Source of the DNA: Xanthobacter autotrophicus
GTDB lineage: Bacteria; Pseudomonadota; Alphaproteobacteria; Rhizobiales; Xanthobacteraceae
Assembly (NCBI RefSeq): GCF_005871085.1
Contig: NZ_VAUP01000005.1
Span: 1-64,000, forward strand
DNA length: 64,000 nt
Reading direction: 5' to 3'
Position numbers and translations under genes: made by a program
Notes under the pieces: generated by a model
What the model saw: only the letters and a program-made list of their open reading frames with translations
Databases searched by the model: none
Told to the model about the DNA's origin: nothing
Part shown: piece by piece, positions 35,201-52,000 of the stretch
How positions within the stretch are numbered: the first letter of the stretch is position 1
How the letters are laid out: every line of letters begins with the position of its first letter

Positions 35201-38161
35201 GATGATCAGCTCTTTCTCGCGGCCGGTCAGGGCAAGATTGCCGTCGCGGATGAAGCCGAGGTCGCCGCTGTTGAACCAGCCGTTGCCCACGAAGGCCTCG
35301 GCGTTGGCGGCCTCGTTGCGCAGATAGCCCGGCGTGATCACGCCGCCCTTGATCTGGAACCGCCCGATGACCCCCTCCGGCACCAATGCGCCGGCACCAT
35401 CCACGATGCGGATGGCCACCCCCGGCACCGGCGGGCCGAGCTTGATGAAGCTCGCCGCCTCGGGCGCGTCCGCCGCCACCGGCCGCAGCCGGCCGCCGAG
35501 GGAGGCCTTGTCGATCCAATGCACTGAGTGGGCGGAATCGAACCCGGTCTCATAGGTCATGCAGGTGCAGGCCTCGGCCATGCCGAAGGCCGGCTGCATC
35601 GCCTGCGCCCGGATGCCGAAGGGCGCCGTGAGGGCGAGAAATTCGGCGATCACCGGCAGCGTCGCCTGCTCCCCCGCATTCATGAGGGTGCGCACATGGC
35701 CGAGGGCGAAGCGGCGCCCGCCCCCCTGCCGCAGCGTGTCCGACACCAGCTTGAAGCCGAAATTGGGCGACCAGCTGCGGGTGACGCCGTGGCGGTCCAT
35801 GAGGTCGAGCCACAGCAGCGGATCGGCCAGCACCGCCGCCGTCTCCACCTGGATCTGGGTCATTCCCAGATACACGTCGCGCAGATGCCAGGTGAGCATG
35901 GGCACCACATGGTCCATAGGCAGCCAGTTCAGCGCCACGTCGTCGGCGCCATAGAAGTTGACGCGCATGGTCGCATGGATGTGCGCCACCACCCCGCCAT
36001 GGGTGATCTGGATACATTTGGGCGTGCCGGTGCTGCCGGAGCTGAGCTGGAGGAACAGCACGTCCCCGGGCGCTGCCGCATGCACGGTTTCGAGGGGCGC
36101 GTGGGCCGTGAGTTGTTCCAGTGCCAGCACCTGGGGCGCGGCATCGGCGAAGCGCGCCAGCCCCGCGAGCGGCCCCGCAAGCGCGGCCGGCGCCAGCACC
36201 ACCGGGCGGCCCAGCAATTCCCAGGCGTTGATGAGCTTGGCCACCAGCGCCGTGCGTTCTGCGAAGGTGGCGCTCACCGCCACCGTCACCGGCTGCACGC
36301 CGGCCAGCACGCAGCCCCAGAAGGCGGGCAGATGCGCCCGCAGGTCCGGCACCTGCAGGATGGCGGTGTCACCGGGCTCAAGCCCCGCCGCCTTGAGCCC
36401 GCCGGCGATGCGCCGCGCCTCCTGAAGCAGCACAGCATAAGTGAGCCGCCGGGCCGGTCCCGCCCCTTCGAACACGATGCCGGTGTCGCCGGCCCGCTCC
36501 GCCGTGTGCAGCAGGGCATCGGTGAGGGTGCGGGGGGCGTCGGCCGGCAGCTCCAACGGCCCGCCATCCGCCAGCGCCCATGGCCCTTCGGAGCCGGGCG
36601 GCGGCTCGGGCACGACCGTCGCGGGGGGCGGGAGCGGCGCCACCGGCGGCAGCGTGACCAATGCCGCCTCCGGCGCCAGCGCGCGCGTCACCACGGCGGC
36701 TTCCGCGACACCGTCCATGCGCTCCAGAAGCGCACGCCACTGCGCGGCGGCGAAGCCATCGGGCACCGGCAGGCGGGCCAGCGCCGCGTCGTCCACCGCC
36801 CCAGCCTCGGTGAGCGGCAATGCCGCCACCGCGACGAAGGCCGCCGGCCGCTGCCAGATCGGCAGCACACGTTCGGCATGGGGCGCCCAGTCCTGCGGCG
36901 TCGCATGGCCGTCCGGCACGACGTAGGCGACGAGGCGGGGCGCGCCCGCCGTATCCATGCGTTCCAGAACCCGGCAATCGGCGATGCCGGCATGGCCACG
37001 CAGCTCCGCCTCCACGGTAGCGAGGCCGAAGCGCAGGCCGCCTGCCTCCACGCGCCGCCCGCCATCGGGCCGGCGCTCGAAGCGGCCATCGGCGCGCTGC
37101 CGTGCCCGCGCGCCCGGCGTCACCTCCGATCGTCCCGTGGCAGGGGTCACCGCGAGGCTGCCGACACCGCCCAGCGGCACTTTCTGGCCATGGCGATCGA
37201 GGACGCGCAGGGGCGCACCTATCAGCGGCGCGCCCTCGCCCACCGGCTGCGCCAGCACCGGGCCTCCGGCCTCGGCGACCTGCCACAGGGTGAAGGCATG
37301 AGCCCCCGCCGGGCCGGCCATGCCGGGGGGCGGATCGCCATCGAGGAAGACCAGCCGCGGCGCGGTTTCATCCAGCAGCGGCTGGGCGGCGGGTGGCAGC
37401 AGCGCGACTGTCGCCCCCGTGGTGCGGGCCAGCGCCGCCAACGCGGCCGGCTCGCGCTCCACCGGCGCCAGCGCCACCGTCGCACCCATCGTCAGCGGCC
37501 AGAACAGGCTGGTGACGGCCGATATGTCGTGGAGGGAGGCAGCGCACAGGCTCACGTCCGCACCAGTGAGAGGAAAGGCCGCCCGCAGCCACGCCAGCCG
37601 CTCCGCCACCGACCGCTCCGGCACGGCAAGGAGCGCCCGCTCCGGTGCGATCCGGGCGAAGGCGGATGGGTCGGCGGCGGTGCCAGCCTCTGCAAGACTT
37701 ACCTCGACCAGCCTTGCCTCAGCAGCCCCCTCCTGCGTGAGCACGAACCGGACAGATGCCCGCAAGCGGTCGAGCCGCGCCGACGCATCCCCCGGCTCCA
37801 GCGGCAGGAAAGCGCAGCCCGTCTTCAGGATGCCGATGAGGCCGGCCACCAGCGCCGGGCCGCGCGCGAAGGCGAGCCCCACCACATCCCCCGGCCGTGC
37901 GCCCTGGCCACGCAGGGCATCGGCCCACTGCGCCGCGCGGGCGTTCAATGCGCCATAGGTCAGCCCCGCTCCACCATGGGACACCGCCACCGCGTCCGGC
38001 GTGAGCCCCGCCTGGCGCTCGAACAGGGGCCCGAAGCCCTCGGCCGGGGCGACGGCGCGGCCTTTCCCCTCCGCCATCAGCCGCGCCAGCAAGGCGCGCT
38101 TCTGGGCGGCAGAAAGGCCGGTGCCGGCCCCGGCTGGGCCATCGTCCCGGGCGATGCTCAT
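32213..38161 (-). CDS. NRPS-D: terminal assembly-line protein, degenerate A - AMP ligase - KR - PCP - TE
   Basis: 1982 residues. Order seen: (1) residues about 40-490, an NRPS adenylation-like domain that keeps LTYGALNAR and ILKTGCAFLPLEP but lacks the ATP loop, the YGPTE motif and the terminal lysine (AGAVDDAAL in place of NGKVDRxAL), so it is probably inactive; (2) about 530-1120, a second adenylating domain of the acyl-AMP ligase kind, with LQLSSGSTGTPKCIQITH near 710, FGMAEA and the intact TSGKIQRMQLR; (3) about 1190-1500, a complete ketoreductase with YLITGGTGGIGRAL (near 1324), SSVNAIFGG and AYAAANAAL; (4) a PCP with FFTSGGHSLVAAGL (near 1655); (5) a type I thioesterase with the Ser loop VAAWSSGGPVAFEM (near 1790), the Asp in AFLDC and His in AGNHMS. 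It probably receives the chain from the C domain ending PKS-C and releases the product. GAGGCAGG precedes the start. Confidence 0.9.
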   Translation of the reverse strand: MSIARDDGPAGAGTGLSAAQKRALLARLMAEGKGRAVAPAEGFGPLFERQAGLTPDAVAVSHGGAGLTYGALNARAAQWADALRGQGARPGDVVGLAFARGPALVAGLIGILKTGCAFLPLEPGDASARLDRLRASVRFVLTQEGAAEARLVEVSLAEAGTAADPSAFARIAPERALLAVPERSVAERLAWLRAAFPLTGADVSLCAASLHDISAVTSLFWPLTMGATVALAPVEREPAALAALARTTGATVALLPPAAQPLLDETAPRLVFLDGDPPPGMAGPAGAHAFTLWQVAEAGGPVLAQPVGEGAPLIGAPLRVLDRHGQKVPLGGVGSLAVTPATGRSEVTPGARARQRADGRFERRPDGGRRVEAGGLRFGLATVEAELRGHAGIADCRVLERMDTAGAPRLVAYVVPDGHATPQDWAPHAERVLPIWQRPAAFVAVAALPLTEAGAVDDAALARLPVPDGFAAAQWRALLERMDGVAEAAVVTRALAPEAALVTLPPVAPLPPPATVVPEPPPGSEGPWALADGGPLELPADAPRTLTDALLHTAERAGDTGIVFEGAGPARRLTYAVLLQEARRIAGGLKAAGLEPGDTAILQVPDLRAHLPAFWGCVLAGVQPVTVAVSATFAERTALVAKLINAWELLGRPVVLAPAALAGPLAGLARFADAAPQVLALEQLTAHAPLETVHAAAPGDVLFLQLSSGSTGTPKCIQITHGGVVAHIHATMRVNFYGADDVALNWLPMDHVVPMLTWHLRDVYLGMTQIQVETAAVLADPLLWLDLMDRHGVTRSWSPNFGFKLVSDTLRQGGGRRFALGHVRTLMNAGEQATLPVIAEFLALTAPFGIRAQAMQPAFGMAEACTCMTYETGFDSAHSVHWIDKASLGGRLRPVAADAPEAASFIKLGPPVPGVAIRIVDGAGALVPEGVIGRFQIKGGVITPGYLRNEAANAEAFVGNGWFNSGDLGFIRDGNLALTGREKELIIVNGANFYCYEIEDLVNAVAGVQPTFAAACAVPDAATGSEALALFFSPRPEADAPVVADAIRAAVTGQLGIAPAHVIAIPQPDFPKTTSGKIQRMQLRAQLMARLAQGARTRTVPAWFHAESWVRRDLEAEPAPPRGVVLLGGPAEIAAALAQALEREGVPVETAGADVDGVVQSALVGASPGAWADMVVDLRPLAPVPAGETLDAFRARAGSELAASVALLQHMGRGREGRSVALTVVTRGGAGSGEGIDPARAALRGLLRTAAQEMPDLSCRQIHVSDQDAAPDLMARLAREIRAPDGEAEVALRPAGRFVPRLEAVDPSRAPRDPALRLKTGGRYLITGGTGGIGRALIKHLAARCRARLLVVGRSAADGEQDGPDLLTRAVDVTDADALEAAIRAAEAQFGGPLDGAFHLAGLAPAGALAEETVAGLAAAFAPKAVGARAVIEAMGRRPGGFVVLWSSVNAIFGGAEAGAYAAANAALAGMVGEGTRVLCLNWSRWADLGMSAPAGGDAGAAEFAAARGFRTLRVEDALASLEAALALGTSPLSIGLDGASPFVRARVRQPVRPLQGLAGFVVPRSGAVLAAPANDDMPDRFGTPIPCPLRVLDALPRSADGSIDTDALARHDGAALAVEGGQDGVEAQLAAIWSALLKRPSIAPEDNFFTSGGHSLVAAGLVHRVREAFGVDLPLRILFEAPTLRGMARWIAANAPAEADRRPLPDCLVPVQPEGARPPLFCVHPAGGSPWCYLFLAEHLGRDQPLYGFQAPGLIDDAPPLSTVEEMARLYVEAMRVRQPSGPYHVAAWSSGGPVAFEMARLLEESGERVATLAFLDCAVMETENFVRSRDPLRHVKALWRMGTFVTQVRLPRSYGDLTALARLIGLSLPASFRDLRLDRAFWAGVGRSLRIFNLNTTMGYRYCPSRITAGAVLFRAGSSQGADDPLEAELRTHVAGGVVRVDLAGNHMSIILDPEGAAALAARLKPFLDGEAGARKGEGV

Positions 38162-38199
38162 GCGGCCTGCCTCATGGCGCCTGTCTCATAAAACCTGTC

Positions 38200-38203
<4 letters not shown>
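38162..38203 (-). repeat. Three 14-nt repeats forming an ATGA mini-ORF relay
   Basis: On the minus strand the junction between PKS-C and NRPS-D is ATGAGACAGGTTTT, ATGAGACAGGCGCC, ATGAGGCAGGCCGC, then the ATGAGC of NRPS-D. Each ATGA is at once the stop of the preceding frame and the start of the next. The PKS-C stop overlaps an ATG at 38203 (M-R-Q-V-L-stop), which overlaps one at 38189 (M-R-Q-A-P-stop), then 38175 (M-R-Q-A-A-stop), then the true start at 38161. Thus the 38-base gap is fully spanned by coupled five-codon frames. Confidence 0.8.
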
Positions 38204-46007
<7,804 letters not shown>

Positions 46008-46011
<4 letters not shown>

Positions 46012-49000
46012 GATGCCGCTTCCGCTTCTGTCGAATGGCCGCCGGTGCGCCGGCGGGCGAGCCGTCTCGCGCGGTCCTGCTTCGCGCGCTCGACGCGCGC
46101 GACGATGTCGTCGGTCTCAAGCTCCGCCGCGCCGCCGCCGAGGAACAGGGCGAGGCGGCGGATGGAGGGGTTCTGGAACAGGTCCACCAGCGGGAAGGTG
46201 CGCTCCAACTGCTCCTGCAGCCGGCGGTGGATCTGCACCAGATGCACCGAATTGGCGCCGAGGTCGAAGAAGTTGCTGTCGAGCCCCAGCGCCGGCAGCT
46301 GCAATACGGCCGCCACCACTTCAGCGATGGTCTTCTCCACGTCGGTGGAGGGCGCCGCACCCGCATCCGCCACAGGCAGGACGGTGTCGGGCGACGGCAG
46401 GGCGTCGCGGTCCACCTTGCCGTTGGCGCTCAGCGGCAGGGCATCGAGCAGGATGATGCTCGACGGCAGCATGTAGTCGGGCAGCTTGCGGCGCAGGTGG
46501 GCGCGCAGTTCGTCCACCGGGTTCGGCTGCTGGGGCACCTCCTCCGGGGACCAGCTTTCCAGCTGGGCCTCGGTGATGCCACCGCCGGCGAAGCTGTGCA
46601 GCACCACATCCGCCTCTTCGAGCCCGAGCAGGGCGTGTGCCGGCCCCTCGGCGAGGAAACCCAGCGGGCATAGGCCGAGCTTGTGCTCCGGCGCGGCGGA
46701 CGCCAGCAACTGGCCCATGTAGCCCGCCTCCAGCAGGCAGAAGTCGCGCCACAGCGGACCATACAAAGGCTCCACCGCCGCCCGCCGCCCCACCAGCACG
46801 ATGGAAAAGGCCGAGGCCTCCACCAAAGGCCGGTTGGGGCCGGGATAAAGCTTTGTCATCTCCGCCCCCGGCCCCACCGCGACGAGGCGATGGCGGCTCG
46901 GGTCGTAGTAATAGGCCCCGCCCGCAAGGCCGGCGACGCGGCCGGGCTTTGCCACCACATAGGCCTGCACCGGATAAAGGCTGCCGGCCGAGGGATAGCG
47001 GAACTTCGGCAGCGGCGCGCCCTCCATGGGCAGTTCCTGCAACGCGCCCAGAAGCGCGCCGAGGCGCTCCATGGTGATGCTCCCGCCCTCGAAATGGCGG
47101 AAGCTCTGGCGTGCCAGCCAGGCCGCGCGGCGCGCCGCATCGAAGCTGCCGCCGGGCAGCGCCACGGCTTCCGCATCGGGCGCGGGCGGGCGCAGGCCGC
47201 GGCGATCGAGCTTGAAGGCGACCCGCGCCATGGGATCGGCGAGCACGTTTTCCGTGCTCAGGTCCCCGCCCGGTTCCTCCTCGGCCGCGGGTTGCGGCTT
47301 GAGCACCACATAGGCCACCAGCCGGCGATGGCCGAGGGCGTCCATCGGCGCCGCCGCCACCGCGTGCTCCACGCCCGGATGCTGCGCCAGGATGGCCTCG
47401 ATCTCGCCCAGCTCTATGCGGTGGCCGTTCACCTTGATCTGGGTGTCGCGCCGGCCGAGGAACTCGATGTTGCCATCGGGCAGGAAACGCCCGTAATCGC
47501 CGGTGCAATACAGCCGCTCGCCGGTGCGGGGATGGCGGATGAAGGCGGCGCGTGTCTTCGCCTCGTCCTTCCAGTAGCCGTCCGCGAGGCCGGTGCCGCC
47601 GATATAAAGCTCCCCGGGCACATAGTCCGGCGCGGGCTCCAACTGGGCGGTCAGGATATGGGCGGTCTGGTTGGCGAAGGGCTTGCCGTAGGGAATGGAG
47701 CGCCACGCCGGGTCCACCGCGCCGATGGGATAGACCACCGCATTGATGGAGGTTTCCGTCGCTCCGCCCTGACCGTGGAGCGCGATGGCGGGATCGAAGG
47801 CGCGGATGCGGTCGGGCAGGGACACCGGGATCCAGTCGCCGCTCATGACCACGCAGCGCAGGGACGCCGGCCACGCCTCGCGGCGCGGTTCCAGCGCTTC
47901 CACCAGCATCTGCATCAGCACCGGCACCGACTGCCAGACCGTGACGCCATGGCGGCGGGCAAGGTCCGCCCAGTGCTCGGGATCGCGCAGCCGGTCGGCG
48001 TCCGGCAGCACGATGGCGCCGCCGGCGGAGAGCGGGCAGAAGATGTCGAACACCGAGAGGTCGAAGCCCAGCGCCGAGAGGCCGAGCGTGCGGTCGCGCG
48101 GGGTGAAGCCGTAGCGGCGGGTGAAGTCGGCGATGGAATTGGCAATGGCCCGCTGGCGGATCATCACCCCCTTCGGCACCCCGGTGGAGCCGGAGGTGAA
48201 GAGCACATAAGCCAAGTCATCCAGGGAGAGCGGGCGGGGTTCGGCACCATCGCCCGCCCCCTCCAGCAGGTCCACGGCGATGCGCGCGATGCCGTCCGGC
48301 CAGTCCAGCGCCCCATCCACTGCGGACTGGGTGAGGGCGGTGGTGACATCGCAATGGGCGAGCAGATAGGCCCGGCGCTCGCTGGGCAGGTCGGGATCCA
48401 CAGGCAGATAGGCCGCGCCCGCCATGAGGATGCCGAGCACGGCGGCCACCTGCTCCCAGTCCTTGCGCATCACCACCGCGACGAGGCGGCCCGGCCCGTC
48501 GCCCCGCGCCCGCAACAGGCCGGCGATCTCCACCGCGCGCCGGTGCAGTTCGCCATAGGTCACGGCGCGGCGGCTGGTGAGGACGGCCACGGCCTCGGGA
48601 TGGGCGGCGGCGTGGGCGCGGAAGGCGTCTTCCAGCCGGCGCGGCGGGAAGTCTTCCTGCGTCCGGTTGACGGCGGCGCGGCGGGCGATCTGGGCGGCGG
48701 GGGCAAGGCTGCCGTGCCCTTCGCTCCACGCGCTGTCGCTGGTGGCGAGGCGTTCCACCAGATCGCCGTGGGCGGTGACGAAATCGTCCAGCAGGCCGGG
48801 CGGGAAGATGGCCTCCACCGCGTCCCAGTTCAGCACCAGCGCGCCGTTCCACTCCATCACCTGATGGTCGAGCCAGACCTGCGGGGTCTGCGACACGCTC
48901 TCCACCACCTCGCCGAAGCGCTGGGCCTTCTGGCCGGCGGGGTCGATGTCGAGGGCGCTGGTGAACACCACCGGCATCAGCGCCGACACGCCGCTGCGGC

Positions 49001-52000
49001 GGCGCTGGGCCAGCGCGCGCAGCACGTCGATGCCGCTGATGGTGCGGTGCTCCAGATCATCCCACAGCCGGGCCTGCAATGCCCGCGCCCGATCGAGGAA
49101 GGAGGCCGGCTGGCTGTGGTCCGCTTCCAGCAAGGTGAGGGTGGTGAAGTCGCCCATCAGGCCGGTCACGTCGGGGTGCAGCGGCAGGCGGTTGAAGGTG
49201 GTGAGGTTCAAGGTGAAGCGCGGGCTGGCGCTCCAATTGCCCAGCGCCTGCGCATAGGCGGCGATCAGCACCAGCGACGGCGTCAGCCCGGCCGCGGCGG
49301 CGCGGTCCTTCAGCGCCTGCCAAAGGGCGGGGGAGAGCCGGCGGGTGCGGCGCACGAAATGGGGCTTGTCCAGCGCGGCCGCCGCCGCCCGGTCCACCGG
49401 CAGGTCCGGCGCCGGCGGCAGGCTGTCCAGCCGGTCGAACCAGTAGCGCTGCGCGGCCTGGTAGAGGGCGCCCCGGTGCAGGCCGCGCTCGGCCAGCACA
49501 TAATCGCGGAAGCCGATGGCGAGCGGGGGACGCGTGTCCCCATCCGCCTCGTAACTCCGGCGCCATTCGTCGAACAGCAGGAACAGGCTGGCGGCATCCG
49601 CGATCAGCGCGTCGACGCCCACATGCAGGCGCACCTTGCCGCCGTCCATGAGGGTGGCGCGGATCTGGAACAGGGGCCAGCGATCGGCCGGCAGGGTCTG
49701 CCCGCTCATGGCCGCGCGCACCGTTTCGAGATGGCGCTCCACCGCGTCGGCGGGGCGGCCGCGCAGGTCCTCGACGGCGATGGGATAATAAGGCACGTCC
49801 GCCAGCACCTGCTGGCGCTCCTCGCTGAGGATGACGGCGCGCAGCATGTCGTGGCGCTTCACCAGCCGGTTCCACGCCGCCTCGATCCGCGGCAGGTCCC
49901 AGCCCACCTGCTCCAGTTCCAGATAGATCTGGGTCGCCGCCTGCCCCAGTTCGAAGGTGGCGGTGCGCCCCATCCAATAGGCTTCCTGGATGGGGGTGAG
50001 TGGGAACGGCTCGTGCCACGCCGCCGGGTCGGGCGTCAGCTGCGGCAGGCCGGCGACGGCATCCGCGCCAACAACCGCCGGCTCGGCCTCGATGCGCGCG
50101 GCGAGCCGCGCCACTGTGGGCGCCTCGAACAAAGCGCGCAGCGGCAGCGCCACGTCGAAGCGGGCGCGCAGCTGCGCCATCAGCAGGGTCGCGAGAAGCG
50201 AATGCCCGCCGATGCGGAAGAAATCATCGTGGATGCCCACGGCCTCGCGGTGCAGCACCTCGGCCCACAGGCTGGCGAGGCGCCGCTCGGTCTCGGTGCG
50301 CGGGGCGGCGGCTTGCGGCGCGGCGGGGGCGGCGGGCACGGGCAATGCGCGCGTGTCGAGCTTGCCGTTCGGGGTGAGCGGCAGCGCATCAAGGAACACG
50401 ATATCCGCCGGCACCATGTAGTCCGGCAGGCGGCCGACCAGCGCCGCGCGCAGCCCCTCGGCATCAAGCATGGGAGGGATGGCGGCGCGGGGCGGGCGCG
50501 GGCCGGGGCGCGGGCCGCGATGGGCGTAGAGGTAGTAATTGGTCTTCGCGCTTTCCTCCAGCCGCCAGTCCTGCTCCACGCTCACGGTGAAGCCCTGCGC
50601 CTTGAGCAGCGCCACCACCGCGTCGAGCCGCCCGTCCATGTCGTGCAGCTCCAGCGCCACCTGCCGGATCTTCGGCCAGTCTTCGGCGCGGATACCGGCG
50701 AGAACCTCAGCCTCGCTCTTCTCCACGTTGATCTTCAGGAGGTCGATGATCTCCACCCCCTCCCGCGCCATGACATCGGAGAGGGTATCCAGCGCCACCT
50801 CAAGGGTGCGGCTGGCGAGGCGATCCTCCAGCAATTCCTCCAGCAGGGGCGGGGCGAAGCCCGCCCCGCCCTCGCCCTCATGCTTGCGCACGAAGGAGCG
50901 CACCACGTCCGCATCCGCCGCCCGGTCGGCATGCAGGCCGGAGAGGAAGGAGAAGCCAGGATAGAAGGTGAAGGCGGCACGGCCCGGCGCGGCGGCGAGC
51001 CCCGTATTGTGGACGGTTGCAGCGACGCCATAGAGGCCCGCATTGGCCCGCGCCAGCGCGCAGACCGTGGGGTTGGGCTCGAAGGCATGCACCCGCACAT
51101 CCGGTGCGGCGAGATGGGCGGCGAGGGTGAAGAGGCCGATATTGGCCCCCACGTCGAACACCGTATCGCCGGCGCGCAGCTCCACCCCGTGGCGGAAATA
51201 GGCTTCCAGCTCAAACATTTCCTCATAGAGGAAGTCGGTCTCGTTGCGGTTGAGGTGAGCCACCGCAAGGCCGTTGGGCAGAATATGGCGCGGCGCGCCG
51301 TTCGCCGTGGGCGCGCGGGCGGGATCGGCCACCACATAGGCCGCCAGCCGCTGCACCGCGCCCGCCCCGTGCAGCACCACGGCGGCATCGCGCACGCCCG
51401 CCACCGCCTTCAGCGCGGCGGCGATCTCCCCCGGCTCGATGCGATAGCCGCGCAGCTTCACCTGCGCATCGGCCCGGCCGAGGAAGACGAGGCTGCCATC
51501 GGCCCGGCGGCGCACCAGATCGCCGGTGCGATAGACCGGCCCGTCGTCGAACGGCAGCGAAACGAACCGCCGGGCGGTCAGTTCCGGCTCGCCCAGATAG
51601 CCCCGCGCCACCCCGGCGCCGCCGATGTAAAGTTCGCCCGCCATGCCCTGCGGCACCGGGCGTCCGGCATCGTCCAGCACATAGGTGCGCACGTTCGCCA
51701 GGGCCCGGCCCATGTGGGGCATAGGGCCGGCGATCAGGGTGGCGGTGGCATCGACGGTGCTTTCCGTCGGCCCGTAGAGGTTGAAGAAACGCACGCCGGA
51801 CGGCGCCGCAAGCTGCGCCCACAAGGCCCCGTCGATGGGCTCGCCGCCCACCAGCACCGCCTTGGGCCGCACGTGGCCGGGCGCCAGCAGGCCCTCGGCC
51901 AGCAGCATGGAGAGATGGGTGGGCGTCACGTCCAGCACGTCGATGGCATGGGCGCGCAGATAGGCGACCAGCGCCGCCGGGTCCTCCCGCGCCGCGTCCG

